The notes below the pieces were generated by a model. The model worked only from the letters and a program-made list of their open reading frames with translations, ran no database searches and was not told the origin of the DNA. Made by a program: the position numbers and the translations under genes. From NCBI GenBank assembly GCA_003574785.1, contig QORU01000005.1, forward strand, positions 310,001-374,000: a stretch of 64,000 nucleotides of DNA. Direction: 5' to 3'. Shown here one piece after another: positions 44,385 to 52,572 of this stretch. Each line of letters starts with the position of its first letter. Position 1 is the stretch's first letter. The DNA is from Taklimakanibacter deserti (lineage in GTDB: Bacteria; Pseudomonadota; Alphaproteobacteria; Rhizobiales; Aestuariivirgaceae).

Positions 44385-45122
44385 TTATTTGCTTGGACGC
44401 TTTGCCGCATTCGGCCCGGCGAGCGCCGGCCTCAGGCGCGGCAGCATGCGGCGTGAGCGCTTGCGCGCCGAGACCGCATAGACCTGCTTCACCGCCTCGA
44501 CGATGATGACGCCCGAGAAAGCGGGCGAGGTGCGAAGTCCGAGCCGCTCCCAGGCGGCGGCCGATTTGAGCATCAGGCTGCGTTCCGAGGGCGGCATGAA
44601 CAAGGCCTGCGACCAGCCGACGGGCGAGAATTTCGCCTCTTTCAGGATCTGCTGCAGTTGCGAGCGCGAATAGGGCTGGCCATAGCCGAAGGGGGTGAGA
44701 TCGGAGCGCGCCCACAGGCCGCGCCGGTTCGGCACCACCATCACCAGCCGCCCCTGCGGCGACATGACCCGCCAGAGCTCGCGCAGCATTTCGGCCGGCT
44801 GGTCGGTGAGCTCGAGCCCATGCACGACGAGGGCGAAATCGACGATGCTCTCCAGCAGCGGCAACTCGCATTCCTCGACCAATGCCGCGGCATTGGGCTC
44901 GCCCTCCGGCCAATGCATGACGCCGCGTTGCGCCATCATGAAGGCAAGGCTGCGCTCGGCGCCATCGACCGGCGAATCGAGATAGGGGACGGTGAAGCCC
45001 AGCCCGAGGACCGTGGCGCCGGCGAGATTGCCGAAGCGGTCGCGCAGGCGATGTGCGATGATGCGCCGGCTGGCCTGGCCCAGCCGGCTCCCATAAAATT
45101 CGCGTAGATCGGCGACATCCAT
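44385..45122 (-). CDS. Class I SAM-dependent methyltransferase
   Basis: The 245-residue protein has a Rossmann methyltransferase core: [12 protein letters not shown] (motif I, unusually without the second acidic-glycine pattern), [20 protein letters not shown] (motif II region) and [19 protein letters not shown] (motif III). The substrate is unknown. ATG 45122 is chosen; it lies 68 bases from the divergent gloB start. It probably forms a two-gene operon with the SDR gene. Confidence 0.85.
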   Translation of the reverse strand: MDVADLREFYGSRLGQASRRIIAHRLRDRFGNLAGATVLGLGFTVPYLDSPVDGAERSLAFMMAQRGVMHWPEGEPNAAALVEECELPLLESIVDFALVVHGLELTDQPAEMLRELWRVMSPQGRLVMVVPNRRGLWARSDLTPFGYGQPYSRSQLQQILKEAKFSPVGWSQALFMPPSERSLMLKSAAAWERLGLRTSPAFSGVIIVEAVKQVYAVSARKRSRRMLPRLRPALAGPNAAKRPSK

Positions 45123-45189
45123 TATGGGAAAGATAAGCACTTGGACGGCACTGGTCACCTGTGAAGTTCAACTTGAAGGAAACACCCCA

Positions 45190-45963
45190 TTGCCGAAGCT
45201 CGACATCCACCATTTCATCTGCCGGCAGGACAATTACGGTGTCCTCCTGCATGACAAGGACTCAGGCCTCACCGCCTCGATCGATGCGCCCGAGGCCCAG
45301 GCCATCGAGCGCGAGCTTGCCGCCAAGGGCTGGAAGCTCAGCCACATCCTCACCACCCATCATCATGTCGACCATGTCGAGGGCAATCTCGCGCTCAAGC
45401 GCAAATGGAACGCCAAGATCATCGGGCCCAAGGCGGAAGCGAGCCAGATTCCCGGCATCGATCAGCAAGTCGGCGACGGCGAATCTTACGAATTCGCCGG
45501 CCGCGAGGTGAAGGTGATCGCGACACCTGGCCATACCAAGGGCCATATCGTGCTCTACATGCCGCAAGAGCAGCTGCTCTTCGCCGGCGACACGCTGTTC
45601 GCTCTGGGCTGCGGCCGCGTGATCGAAGGCACGTTGCCTGAGATGTGGGCCTCGCTCGACAAACTGCGCAAGCTGCCGCCCGAGACGGTGTTCCATTGCG
45701 GCCATGAATATACCGAATCGAACGCCCGCTTCGCCCTCACCATCGAGCCCGCCAACCAGGCGCTCGTGGCGCGCGCCGAGAAGATCAAGGCGCAGCGCGC
45801 CAAGGGCGAGATGACCTTGCCCGGCACCATCGGCGAAGAGCTCGCCACCAATGTCTTCCTGCGCCCGGAAAGCAAGGAAGTCCGCAAGGTGCTCGGCATG
45901 CCGCTGGCGGGCAAGGCGGACGTCTTCGCCGAGATCCGGAAACGCAAAGACGGTTTCAGATGA
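45190..45963 (+). CDS. gloB: Hydroxyacylglutathione hydrolase (glyoxalase II)
   Basis: The 257-residue metallo-beta-lactamase-fold enzyme hydrolyses S-lactoylglutathione. Metal ligands are visible in LTTHHHVDHVEGN (THxHxDH), ATPGHTKGHIVLY, FAGDTLFALGCGR and FHCGHEYT. The start is probably TTG 45190 (LPKLDIHHFICRQDNYGVLL), because the family begins here and AAGGA lies about eight bases upstream; an ATG at 45124 would add 22 residues. The cupin gene overlaps its stop by four bases. Confidence 0.94.
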   Translation: MPKLDIHHFICRQDNYGVLLHDKDSGLTASIDAPEAQAIERELAAKGWKLSHILTTHHHVDHVEGNLALKRKWNAKIIGPKAEASQIPGIDQQVGDGESYEFAGREVKVIATPGHTKGHIVLYMPQEQLLFAGDTLFALGCGRVIEGTLPEMWASLDKLRKLPPETVFHCGHEYTESNARFALTIEPANQALVARAEKIKAQRAKGEMTLPGTIGEELATNVFLRPESKEVRKVLGMPLAGKADVFAEIRKRKDGFR

Positions 45964-46391
45964 CTGAAGCGCTCTCGGCCCAGGATATCGTCCGCCTGCT
46001 GGGCTTGCAGCCCCATCCCGAAGGCGGCCATTACCGCGAGACCTGGCGGGCGGATGGGGCGCTCGGCGAGCGCTCCGCCGGCACCGCCATCTATTATCTC
46101 CTGGGCGAAGGCGAGATCAGCCACTGGCACCGCATCGATGCCGATGAGATCTGGCACTGGCATGCGGGTGCAGCGCTCGATCTCGGCCTGTCGCATGACG
46201 GCCGCCATGTCGACATGCATCGCCTCGGCCCCGATCTCGCGCAAGGCGAGCGCCCGCAAGTGATCGTGCCGCGCTTCTGCTGGCAGACGGCGCGCTCGCT
46301 CGGCGCCTGGACGCTGGTCGGCTGCACCGTGTCGCCGGCTTTCGCCTTCGACGGCTTCGAGATGGCGCCGAAAGGCTGGCGGCCGGGATAG
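45960..46391 (+). CDS. Cupin domain protein (DUF985, cupin_5)
   Basis: A 143-residue single-domain cupin. Typical blocks: LQPHPEGGHYRETWRAD, AIYYLLGEGEISHWHRIDAD, EIWHWHAGAALDL and GCTVSPAFAFDGFEM. The metal-binding His residues are in ISHWHRI and WHWH. The family's reaction is unknown. It overlaps gloB (ATGA) and is co-translated with it. Confidence 0.9.
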   Translation: MTEALSAQDIVRLLGLQPHPEGGHYRETWRADGALGERSAGTAIYYLLGEGEISHWHRIDADEIWHWHAGAALDLGLSHDGRHVDMHRLGPDLAQGERPQVIVPRFCWQTARSLGAWTLVGCTVSPAFAFDGFEMAPKGWRPG

Positions 46392-46397
46392 CGATTT

Positions 46398-47273
46398 CTA
46401 TCTGAATCGCCGGAAGATCATGTCCTTCGCGGCGATCACCGCGCCGATGGTGATGAGCAGGCACGCGACGATCACCGACCAGTGGAATTGGGCGAAGCCG
46501 CTCATGATGAGGACGAGCGTGGAAAGAAGCGGCGAGGCATAGGACGAAGCGCCGAGCGCCATGATGTCGCCGCGCTTGACGCCGAGATCCCAGGTGTAGA
46601 AGGCGGCCCCCACCGGCAAGAGGCCAAGGCCCAGCACCGCGAGCCACTGGCCCCAGCCATCGGGCCACACCGTCGTCTCGAACAGGAGATGGCAGATGAG
46701 CGCCAGCGCCGAAGTGATGAGGCAGAAGCCCGCCACCACATCAGTCGAGACTTTTCCGAAGCGGCGCGACAGCACCGAATAGGACGCCCAGATGATAGCG
46801 CAGGAAAAGCCCAGCACATGACCAAGGCCGAAACCCTGGGCCAGCGAGAAGCTCTGGCCGCGGCTGATCACGAGGACGGCGCCCAGAAGGCCGATGACCA
46901 CGCCCAGAATGTGGTTCCATTTGAGCTTCTCGCCCGGCAGAAAGGCCGAGAAGGCGACGAGGAACAAGGGCCAGAGATAGGCGAGGAGGCTCACCTCGAC
47001 CGGCGGCGCCGAGCGGATGGCGGTGAAATAGACGAAGTGATAGCCGAAGAGGCCGCCGACGCCGAGCGCCCAGACCCGCCAGTCGGAGGGCAGGGCACGG
47101 ACGATGCCGGGCCGGAACGGCCAGGTCACGAGGCCGATGAGACCGCCGATGAGGAAGGTCATGGCGGCGAGTTGGAAGGGCGGCACGGCGCCCGAGGCCG
47201 CAGTCAAGGCGGCGAGCACCGCCCACATGAGGACGGCCGTGAACCCGATGAGCGTCGCGGTGGTGCGGGACAA
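46398..47273 (-). CDS. DMT-family exporter (EamA, YddG-like)
   Basis: A 291-residue, ten-helix protein with two EamA repeats. The first half reads TLIGFTAVLMWAVLAALTAA, the second GHVLGFSCAIIWASYSVLSR, and GVKRGDIMALGASSYASPLL near residue 235. This pattern is close to YddG, which exports aromatic amino acids, but the substrate here is not shown. It is convergent with the cupin gene. Confidence 0.85.
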   Translation of the reverse strand: MSRTTATLIGFTAVLMWAVLAALTAASGAVPPFQLAAMTFLIGGLIGLVTWPFRPGIVRALPSDWRVWALGVGGLFGYHFVYFTAIRSAPPVEVSLLAYLWPLFLVAFSAFLPGEKLKWNHILGVVIGLLGAVLVISRGQSFSLAQGFGLGHVLGFSCAIIWASYSVLSRRFGKVSTDVVAGFCLITSALALICHLLFETTVWPDGWGQWLAVLGLGLLPVGAAFYTWDLGVKRGDIMALGASSYASPLLSTLVLIMSGFAQFHWSVIVACLLITIGAVIAAKDMIFRRFR

Positions 47274-47407
47274 GGAAGCCTCGAGACATTGGCGGGAAAG
47301 GCGGCGCTCAATGGCGCAAGCCCCCTGGCAATGTCAAGGGCGCGCCTTACGCGCTTAGCGCAAGGCTCGTTTCCATTTCCGCAAGGTTGCGCGCGCGCAA
47401 CCTTTCT

Positions 47408-48133
47408 TCAGATCATATATTGCCCGCCATTGGCGGTGAGCACCGAACCGGTGATGAAGCCGGAGTGATCCGAGGCGAGGAAGACAACGCAGCGCGCCAC
47501 TTCCTCGGGCTGGCCGAGGCGCCCCACCGGGATCTGCGGGATGACGGATTTCTCCAGCACTTCCTTGGGCACCGCCATCACCATCTCGGTCGCGATGTAG
47601 CCCGGGCAGACGCAATTGACGGTGATGCCCTTCTTCGCATTCTCCTGGGCGAGCGCCTTGGTGAAGCCGATGTCGCCGGCCTTCGAGGCCGAGTAGTTGA
47701 CCTGCCCCATCTGGCCCTTCTGGCCGTTGATCGAGGAGATGTTGATGATGCGGCCAAAACTCCGCTCACGCATGCCCTCGATCAAGGGCCGGCACATGTT
47801 GAACAGCGAGTTGAGATTGGTGTTGATCACCTGGTACCACTGCTCGGACGTCATCTTGTGGAACATGCCGTCCTTGGTGATGCCGGCATTGTTCACCAGG
47901 ATGTCGATCGCTCCAAACTCCGCTTCGATGGCCTTGAGGTTGCTGGCGCAGGCCTCGTAATTGCCGACATCCCATTTGCGAACCTCGATGCCGGTCTCCG
48001 CCTTGAACTTCTGCGCCGCCTCGTCATTGCCGGCATAGCTTGCCACCACCTTGTGCCCTTCCTGCTTGAGCGCCTTGGAGATGGCGGCGCCTATGCCGCG
48101 TGTTCCGCCGGTTACGACAGCCACTCGTCCCAT
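47408..48133 (-). CDS. phaB: Acetoacetyl-CoA reductase
   Basis: The 241-residue SDR reduces acetoacetyl-CoA to (R)-3-hydroxybutyryl-CoA for PHB synthesis. It begins MGRVAVVTGGTRGIGAAISK, has NNAGITKDGMFHKM, the catalytic ISSINGQKGQMGQVNYSASK (Ser, Tyr, Lys) and VNCVCPGYIATEMV. The standard length and its position 57 bases downstream of phaA confirm the role. Confidence 0.95.
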   Translation of the reverse strand: MGRVAVVTGGTRGIGAAISKALKQEGHKVVASYAGNDEAAQKFKAETGIEVRKWDVGNYEACASNLKAIEAEFGAIDILVNNAGITKDGMFHKMTSEQWYQVINTNLNSLFNMCRPLIEGMRERSFGRIINISSINGQKGQMGQVNYSASKAGDIGFTKALAQENAKKGITVNCVCPGYIATEMVMAVPKEVLEKSVIPQIPVGRLGQPEEVARCVVFLASDHSGFITGSVLTANGGQYMI

Positions 48134-48190
48134 GTTTCCTCACCCTTCTTCACGTCAAAAAATGATTTTTGTTTTTCTATTTTTTGATTG

Positions 48191-49378
48191 TCACGGCCGT
48201 TCGACGCACATGGCGATGCCCATGCCGCCGCCGATGCACAAGGTGGCAAGCCCCTTGCGGGCCTTGCGCTTGCCCATCTCATGCAGGAGCGTCACCAGGA
48301 CGCGGGCACCCGAGGCGCCGATCGGATGGCCGAGCGCGATGGCGCCGCCATTCACATTGACGATCTCGCTCGCCCAGCCCATGTCCTTGTTGACGGCGCA
48401 GGCTTGCGCGGCGAAGGCTTCGTTGGCCTCGACGAGATCGAGGTCCTCGACCTTCCAGCCCGCTTTCTTGAGAGCCGCGCGCGACGCCGGGATCGGGCCT
48501 GAGCCCATGATCGCCGGATCGACGCCGGCATGCGCCCAGGAGACGATGCGGGCGAGCGGCTCGAGGCCGCGCTTACCGGCTTCCTTGGCGCTCATCAGGA
48601 TGACCGCGGCGGCGCCGTCATTGATGCCCGAGGCGTTGCCCGGCGTCACCGTGCCGTCCTTCTGGAACACCGCCTTGAGCTTGGCGACCTGATCGAGGGT
48701 CGCGCCATGGCGGATATATTCGTCCTGGTCGACGACGATGTCGCCCTTGCGCGAGGCGACGGTGACGGGCGCGATCTCGTCCTTAAACCTGCCGGCCTTC
48801 TGGGCGGCCTCGGCCTTGTTCTGCGAGGCGACGGCGAACTGGTCCTGGGTGTCGCGGGTGATCTGCCACTGGCGCGCGACATTTTCGGCCGTGTTGCCCA
48901 TGTGATAGCCGTTGAAGGCGTCCCACAGGCCGTCCTTGATCATGGTGTCGATCATCTGGAAGTCGCCCATCTTCACGCCGTTGCGCAGATGCTGGCAGTG
49001 AGGGGCGAGCGACATGGATTCCTGGCCGCCCGCCGCCACGATCTCGGCATCGCCATTGACGATCTGCTGCAGGCCGAGCGCCACGGCCCTGAGGCCCGAG
49101 CCACAGAGCTGGTTGACACCCCAGGCCGGGCTTTCGACCGGGATACCGGCGGCAATGGCGGCCTGGCGGGCCGGGTTCTGGCCCTGCCCAGCCGTCAGGA
49201 TCTGGCCCAGGATCACTTCGTCGACTTCCTTCGCCTCGACCTTGGCGCGCGCCATGGCGGCCTTGAGGGCGGTAGCGCCCAGCGTATGGGCGGGAACGCT
49301 CGAGAGCGCCCCGTTGAACGACCCGACCGGGGTCCGGGCAGCCGAGACGATGACGACGGAATTCTCAGAATTAGCCAT
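48191..49378 (-). CDS. phaA: Acetyl-CoA C-acetyltransferase (beta-ketothiolase)
   Basis: The 395-residue thiolase condenses two acetyl-CoA. The nucleophilic Cys is in [14 protein letters not shown] (about residue 89), the second catalytic region is [19 protein letters not shown] with His, and the third Cys is in [12 protein letters not shown] 49378 ([20 protein letters not shown]) is supported by GGAGG nine bases upstream. It forms an operon with phaB and is divergent from phaR. Confidence 0.96.
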   Translation of the reverse strand: MANSENSVVIVSAARTPVGSFNGALSSVPAHTLGATALKAAMARAKVEAKEVDEVILGQILTAGQGQNPARQAAIAAGIPVESPAWGVNQLCGSGLRAVALGLQQIVNGDAEIVAAGGQESMSLAPHCQHLRNGVKMGDFQMIDTMIKDGLWDAFNGYHMGNTAENVARQWQITRDTQDQFAVASQNKAEAAQKAGRFKDEIAPVTVASRKGDIVVDQDEYIRHGATLDQVAKLKAVFQKDGTVTPGNASGINDGAAAVILMSAKEAGKRGLEPLARIVSWAHAGVDPAIMGSGPIPASRAALKKAGWKVEDLDLVEANEAFAAQACAVNKDMGWASEIVNVNGGAIALGHPIGASGARVLVTLLHEMGKRKARKGLATLCIGGGMGIAMCVERP

Positions 49379-49453
49379 GAAATGGGCCTCCAATGACGTA
49401 AGTGGCAGCCATTAAGCCCCACTATTCCAGGTGTTGCAATGCGGTTCGACACC

Positions 49454-49567
49454 CGAGCCTTTCCCGGTCGGATGCTTCGCATCCGATCGGGATAAAAAGG
49501 CTCGGCAAATATACGGTTTGAGCGCTTTCTTATCGCCAAAGTCGAGCAACTTTGGCGGAAAGCGCTC
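49454..49567. repeat. Paired bulged hairpins between phaA and phaR
   Basis: Hairpin A (49454-49504): outer 9 bp CGAGCCTTT/AAAGGCTCG, right-hand bulge ATAA, inner 13 bp (one G-T pair), loop TTC. A 15-base linker follows. Hairpin B (49520-49567): outer 10 bp GAGCGCTTTC/GAAAGCGCTC, left-hand bulge TTAT, inner 9 bp CGCCAAAGT/ACTTTGGCG. The two are in opposite orientation. The same design recurs on both sides of ggt. Confidence 0.85.
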
Positions 49568-49584
49568 TAGGTAGTGCGTCTTTT

Positions 49585-49602
49585 TGCACTTGCAATTGTG
49601 CA
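49585..49602. promoter_or_regulatory. Candidate PhaR-type operator upstream of phaR
   Basis: TGCAC-TTGCAATT-GTGCA is an inverted repeat with a second small palindrome (TTGCAA) in its centre. TGC/GCA-rich sites of this kind are bound by PhaR repressors of other alphaproteobacteria, and phaR genes are often autoregulated. It lies about 90 bases before the phaR start. Confidence 0.4.
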
Positions 49603-49678
49603 CCGCACGGCGCACCTTTCTTCGGATAGAGAGAGATTGCCGTCAGGCAGCACGGAGGAAGTAAGGGAGACCTTGAGT

Positions 49679-50296
49679 TTGAGCGGCGAACAAGCAGCCA
49701 CCGCGAATGCGGTCGTCATCAAAAAATACGCGAACCGGCGTCTCTATAACACCGCGACCAGCACCTATGTCACCCTCGACGACCTCTCCGACATGGTCAA
49801 GAAGGGCACCGATTTCGTCGTCTATGACGCCAAGTCGGGCGAAGACATCACCCGCTCGGTCCTGACCCAGATCATCTTCGAGGAAGAGAGCAAGGGTCAG
49901 AACCTCCTGCCCATCAAATTCCTGCGCCAGCTCATTCACTTCTACGGCGACAGCATGCAGGCCTTCGTGCCGGGTTATCTCGAAATGTCGCTCGAATCGC
50001 TCACCAAGGAGCAGGACAAGCTGCGCCAGCAACTGGCCGAGATCTGGGGCGCCGACCCCTTCAAGGCGATGCAGGAGCAGACCGAGCGCAACATGGCGAT
50101 GTTCCATGACGCCGTGCGCATGTTCAACCCCTTCGCCGCGGCCATGGCCAACCAGCAGCCGCAGCAGAGGCCGCAAGGCCAGGCCGGGCCCAAGGACCAG
50201 CCCCCGGCGCCGGCCGGTAAGGACGATCTCCAGGCGCTCAAGGACCAGCTTTCCGCCATGCAGCGCAAGATCGACGCCATCGCCGGCGGGAAATGA
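49679..50296 (+). CDS. phaR: Polyhydroxyalkanoate synthesis repressor PhaR
   Basis: The 205-residue product has the PhaR DNA-binding region VIKKYANRRLYNTATSTYVT (residues about 12-31), LDDLSDMVKKGTDFVVYDAK and the PHB-accumulation block SVLTQIIFEEESKG, LLPIKFLRQLIHFYGDSMQ. The C-terminus is Gln/Pro-rich, then a short helix. The start is uncertain: TTG 49679 has AGGGAGA eight bases upstream; TTG 49673 would add two residues. It sits next to phaA-phaB, which it probably coregulates with granule genes elsewhere. Confidence 0.93.
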   Translation: MSGEQAATANAVVIKKYANRRLYNTATSTYVTLDDLSDMVKKGTDFVVYDAKSGEDITRSVLTQIIFEEESKGQNLLPIKFLRQLIHFYGDSMQAFVPGYLEMSLESLTKEQDKLRQQLAEIWGADPFKAMQEQTERNMAMFHDAVRMFNPFAAAMANQQPQQRPQGQAGPKDQPPAPAGKDDLQALKDQLSAMQRKIDAIAGGK

Positions 50297-50326
50297 CTTT
50301 TTAATCTCGCGCTCGAAGAGGAGGCG

Positions 50327-52309
50327 CTAGCCCCGCTTGCGGCGGAACTGCGCATTGAGCGCGTCGATCGCCATTCTGAGCCGCGACATGTCGGGCTCCT
50401 CGTTGGCCTCCGGTCTTTGCCGGGCGAGCGCTATTTCAGGCGTCGGGTAATCGGCCGGCCCCTTCAAGACCGCGCTTTCTTCCGCCGTCTCGACATCGGC
50501 CTCGTCCTGGCGCGTCGGTTGTTCCGATGCCACGGCGTCATCCGTCGTCCACGGGACATCGAGCGAGGCCTTGCCGAACAGATTGCCCTGCAGATAGTCC
50601 GCTCCCCATGTGCGCAGGAACTCGGCGTCCTCCGGCGTCTCGACCCATTCGGCGATGGTCTTGAGCTCGAATTTGCGCGCCATGTCGATCAGCGAGCGGA
50701 CGAAATACTGGTTCTCCTGGTTTTCCTTGAGATTGGCGCAGAACGACCCGTCGAGCTTGAGGATGTCGACATTGAGCGCCTTGAGATTGCGGAACGACGT
50801 GTAGCCGGCGCCGAAATCGTCGATCGCGACGCGGCAGCCGAGGTCGCGCAAGGTGCGGGTGAAGCGCACCGTCTCGTCGAGCTCGCTCAAGGCCACCGTC
50901 TCGGTGATCTCGACGGTGAGCCGCGGCGTCACCTCGCTATGCTCCTTCAGGATCTCGGTCAACTGCCCGAACCAGCGCGGATCGGTCGCGGTGACGCCGG
51001 AGACGTTGAAGCTGAGATGCGCTTCCGGATAGGCGAGCAGCGTCGACACGGTGAGCTGCGCCACGGTGCGGTCGATGAGCCGCACCAGGCCGAGCTTCTC
51101 GGCGATCGGGATCAGATGCGCCGCGGCGATCATGTCGCCGCGCTCGTCCGCCATGCGCAGCAACGCTTCATGCATCACCACCTCGCGCGAAGCCGCATCG
51201 ACGATCGGCTGGAAGGCGAGCTTGAAGCGGTCCTCCTTGAGGCAGGCGACGATCTCATGCGCGGCACGCGCATTGATGCTGCGCTCGGAAATGAGCTTCT
51301 GCGAGGGCTTGTAGATGACGAAGCCGTCTGACGGCAGGCGCTTGGCCTCGGTCAGGGCCTCTTCGGTGCGCGCCATCGCCGTGTTGGCGTCGGCCGCGTG
51401 GCCGGGCAGGATGATGGCGCCGATCGACAGCATGGCCCATACCGGCCCATGCTCGGTGTCGATGACGCTCTCGCGCGCCACTTCGAGGAAGCGCTCGGCC
51501 GCGTGCTGCAGATCCTCCTCGCTGCAATTGTTGATGATGACGGCGAACTTGCTGCCGGAATAGCGCGCGATCGGATCGCCGGCGCGCACCACGTTCTTGA
51601 GCCTGCGGCCCACCGCGATGATGACCTCGTCCGCCACCTCGAAGCCATAGGCGTCGTTGACCACCGCCAGGTTGTTGATGCCGGCGATGACGAAGGCGCG
51701 GGACACGCCCTCCCTGTCCGCCGCCACGATCGCCTCTTCCAGCGCTTCCGCCATGCGGCCGCGGTTCATCATGCCGGTCAAGGGATCGCAATTGCCGAGG
51801 AAGTTGAGCTGCTGGTCGCGCGAGTGACGGTCATCGACCCGCCTGACGATGCCGAAGGCTTCCGCCGGCCTGCCGTCGGCGCCGGCATACCAGCGGCCGG
51901 TGTCTTCGAGCCAATAGGCGGTCCTGCCGTTCTTGCCGTCGGGGCGGAACAGATATTCGATCTGGTAGGGAATGCCTTCGCCTTCGTCCTTGTAGACGGT
52001 GCGCATCACCGCGTCGTAGCGGGTGGTGAAATTGTCGGCATCGAGGAGATCGGCGTAAGCCCGCCCGGTGACGAGGCGGGATGCCGGACAATGCAGGACC
52101 TCGGGCGCGTTGGCGCTCCAGAAGATCTCATCCGATTCGATCACCCAGTGATAGGCGGCTTCGCCCACCGCCACCACCGCCTTGCGCACCCGCTCGAGCT
52201 CTTCGGCGCTGATGACGCGCTGCAGTGATTCGACCGGCGTCTGCACAAATTGAGCATCGTCGGGTCGCGCCGACTCCTGGGCTGAGGACTTGGATGGTTT
52301 TTCGCTCAA
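50327..52309 (-). CDS. PAS-GGDEF-EAL protein with degenerate GGDEF
   Basis: The 660-residue cytosolic protein has a PAS-like domain (about residues 40-160), a GGDEF domain (about 165-325) and an EAL domain (about 345-580). The GGDEF signature is replaced by SGSKF (YSGSKFAVI), so cyclase activity is unlikely. The EAL part keeps HEALLRM, LTVEITET, AIDDFGAGYTSF, LKLDGSF and YLQGNLFG, so c-di-GMP phosphodiesterase activity is likely. A disordered C-terminus follows. TTG 52309 is chosen because GGAGG lies four bases upstream; ATG 52366 would add 19 residues without a ribosome-binding site. Confidence 0.88.
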   Translation of the reverse strand: MSEKPSKSSAQESARPDDAQFVQTPVESLQRVISAEELERVRKAVVAVGEAAYHWVIESDEIFWSANAPEVLHCPASRLVTGRAYADLLDADNFTTRYDAVMRTVYKDEGEGIPYQIEYLFRPDGKNGRTAYWLEDTGRWYAGADGRPAEAFGIVRRVDDRHSRDQQLNFLGNCDPLTGMMNRGRMAEALEEAIVAADREGVSRAFVIAGINNLAVVNDAYGFEVADEVIIAVGRRLKNVVRAGDPIARYSGSKFAVIINNCSEEDLQHAAERFLEVARESVIDTEHGPVWAMLSIGAIILPGHAADANTAMARTEEALTEAKRLPSDGFVIYKPSQKLISERSINARAAHEIVACLKEDRFKLAFQPIVDAASREVVMHEALLRMADERGDMIAAAHLIPIAEKLGLVRLIDRTVAQLTVSTLLAYPEAHLSFNVSGVTATDPRWFGQLTEILKEHSEVTPRLTVEITETVALSELDETVRFTRTLRDLGCRVAIDDFGAGYTSFRNLKALNVDILKLDGSFCANLKENQENQYFVRSLIDMARKFELKTIAEWVETPEDAEFLRTWGADYLQGNLFGKASLDVPWTTDDAVASEQPTRQDEADVETAEESAVLKGPADYPTPEIALARQRPEANEEPDMSRLRMAIDALNAQFRRKRG

Positions 52310-52388
52310 GCGGCCTCCGGAGCGTTCCGTCTGATGCAACAATACTAACCGGCGAGCCGAATGCAAATCGATATGGCCCGGCGCACAG

Positions 52389-52553
52389 CCAGTGTCCCGA
52401 ATCCGAAGTTCGCCCCGTCGCGCCGCACCTTCCGAGCGAACTTCGGATTCGAAAGGACACTGGCAACTTTAAGAATTGTAGTGTGCCTTTGAACGCGAAG
52501 TTCCTGTAACCCCTACGGCTCGGATCGCAGGAACTTCGCGTTCGGCACACTAC
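52389..52553. repeat. Paired bulged hairpins, left of ggt
   Basis: Hairpin 1 (52389-52463): outer 9 bp CCAGTGTCC/GGACACTGG, right-hand bulge AAA, inner 15 bp CGAATCCGAAGTTCG, loop 24 bases. A 14-base linker with CTTTAAG. Hairpin 2 (52478-52553): outer 10 bp GTAGTGTGCC/GGCACACTAC, left-hand bulge TTT, inner 16 bp GAACGCGAAGTTCCTG, loop 21 bases. All stems are perfect. Confidence 0.9.
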
Positions 52554-52572
52554 CGGGCAATTGGTAAACGTC

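Noticed and set aside
47383..47404. Hairpin AAGGTTGC/GCAACCTT as a terminator for phaB
   Set aside because: The stem is perfect, but no T run follows on either strand and the loop is a simple GC alternation.
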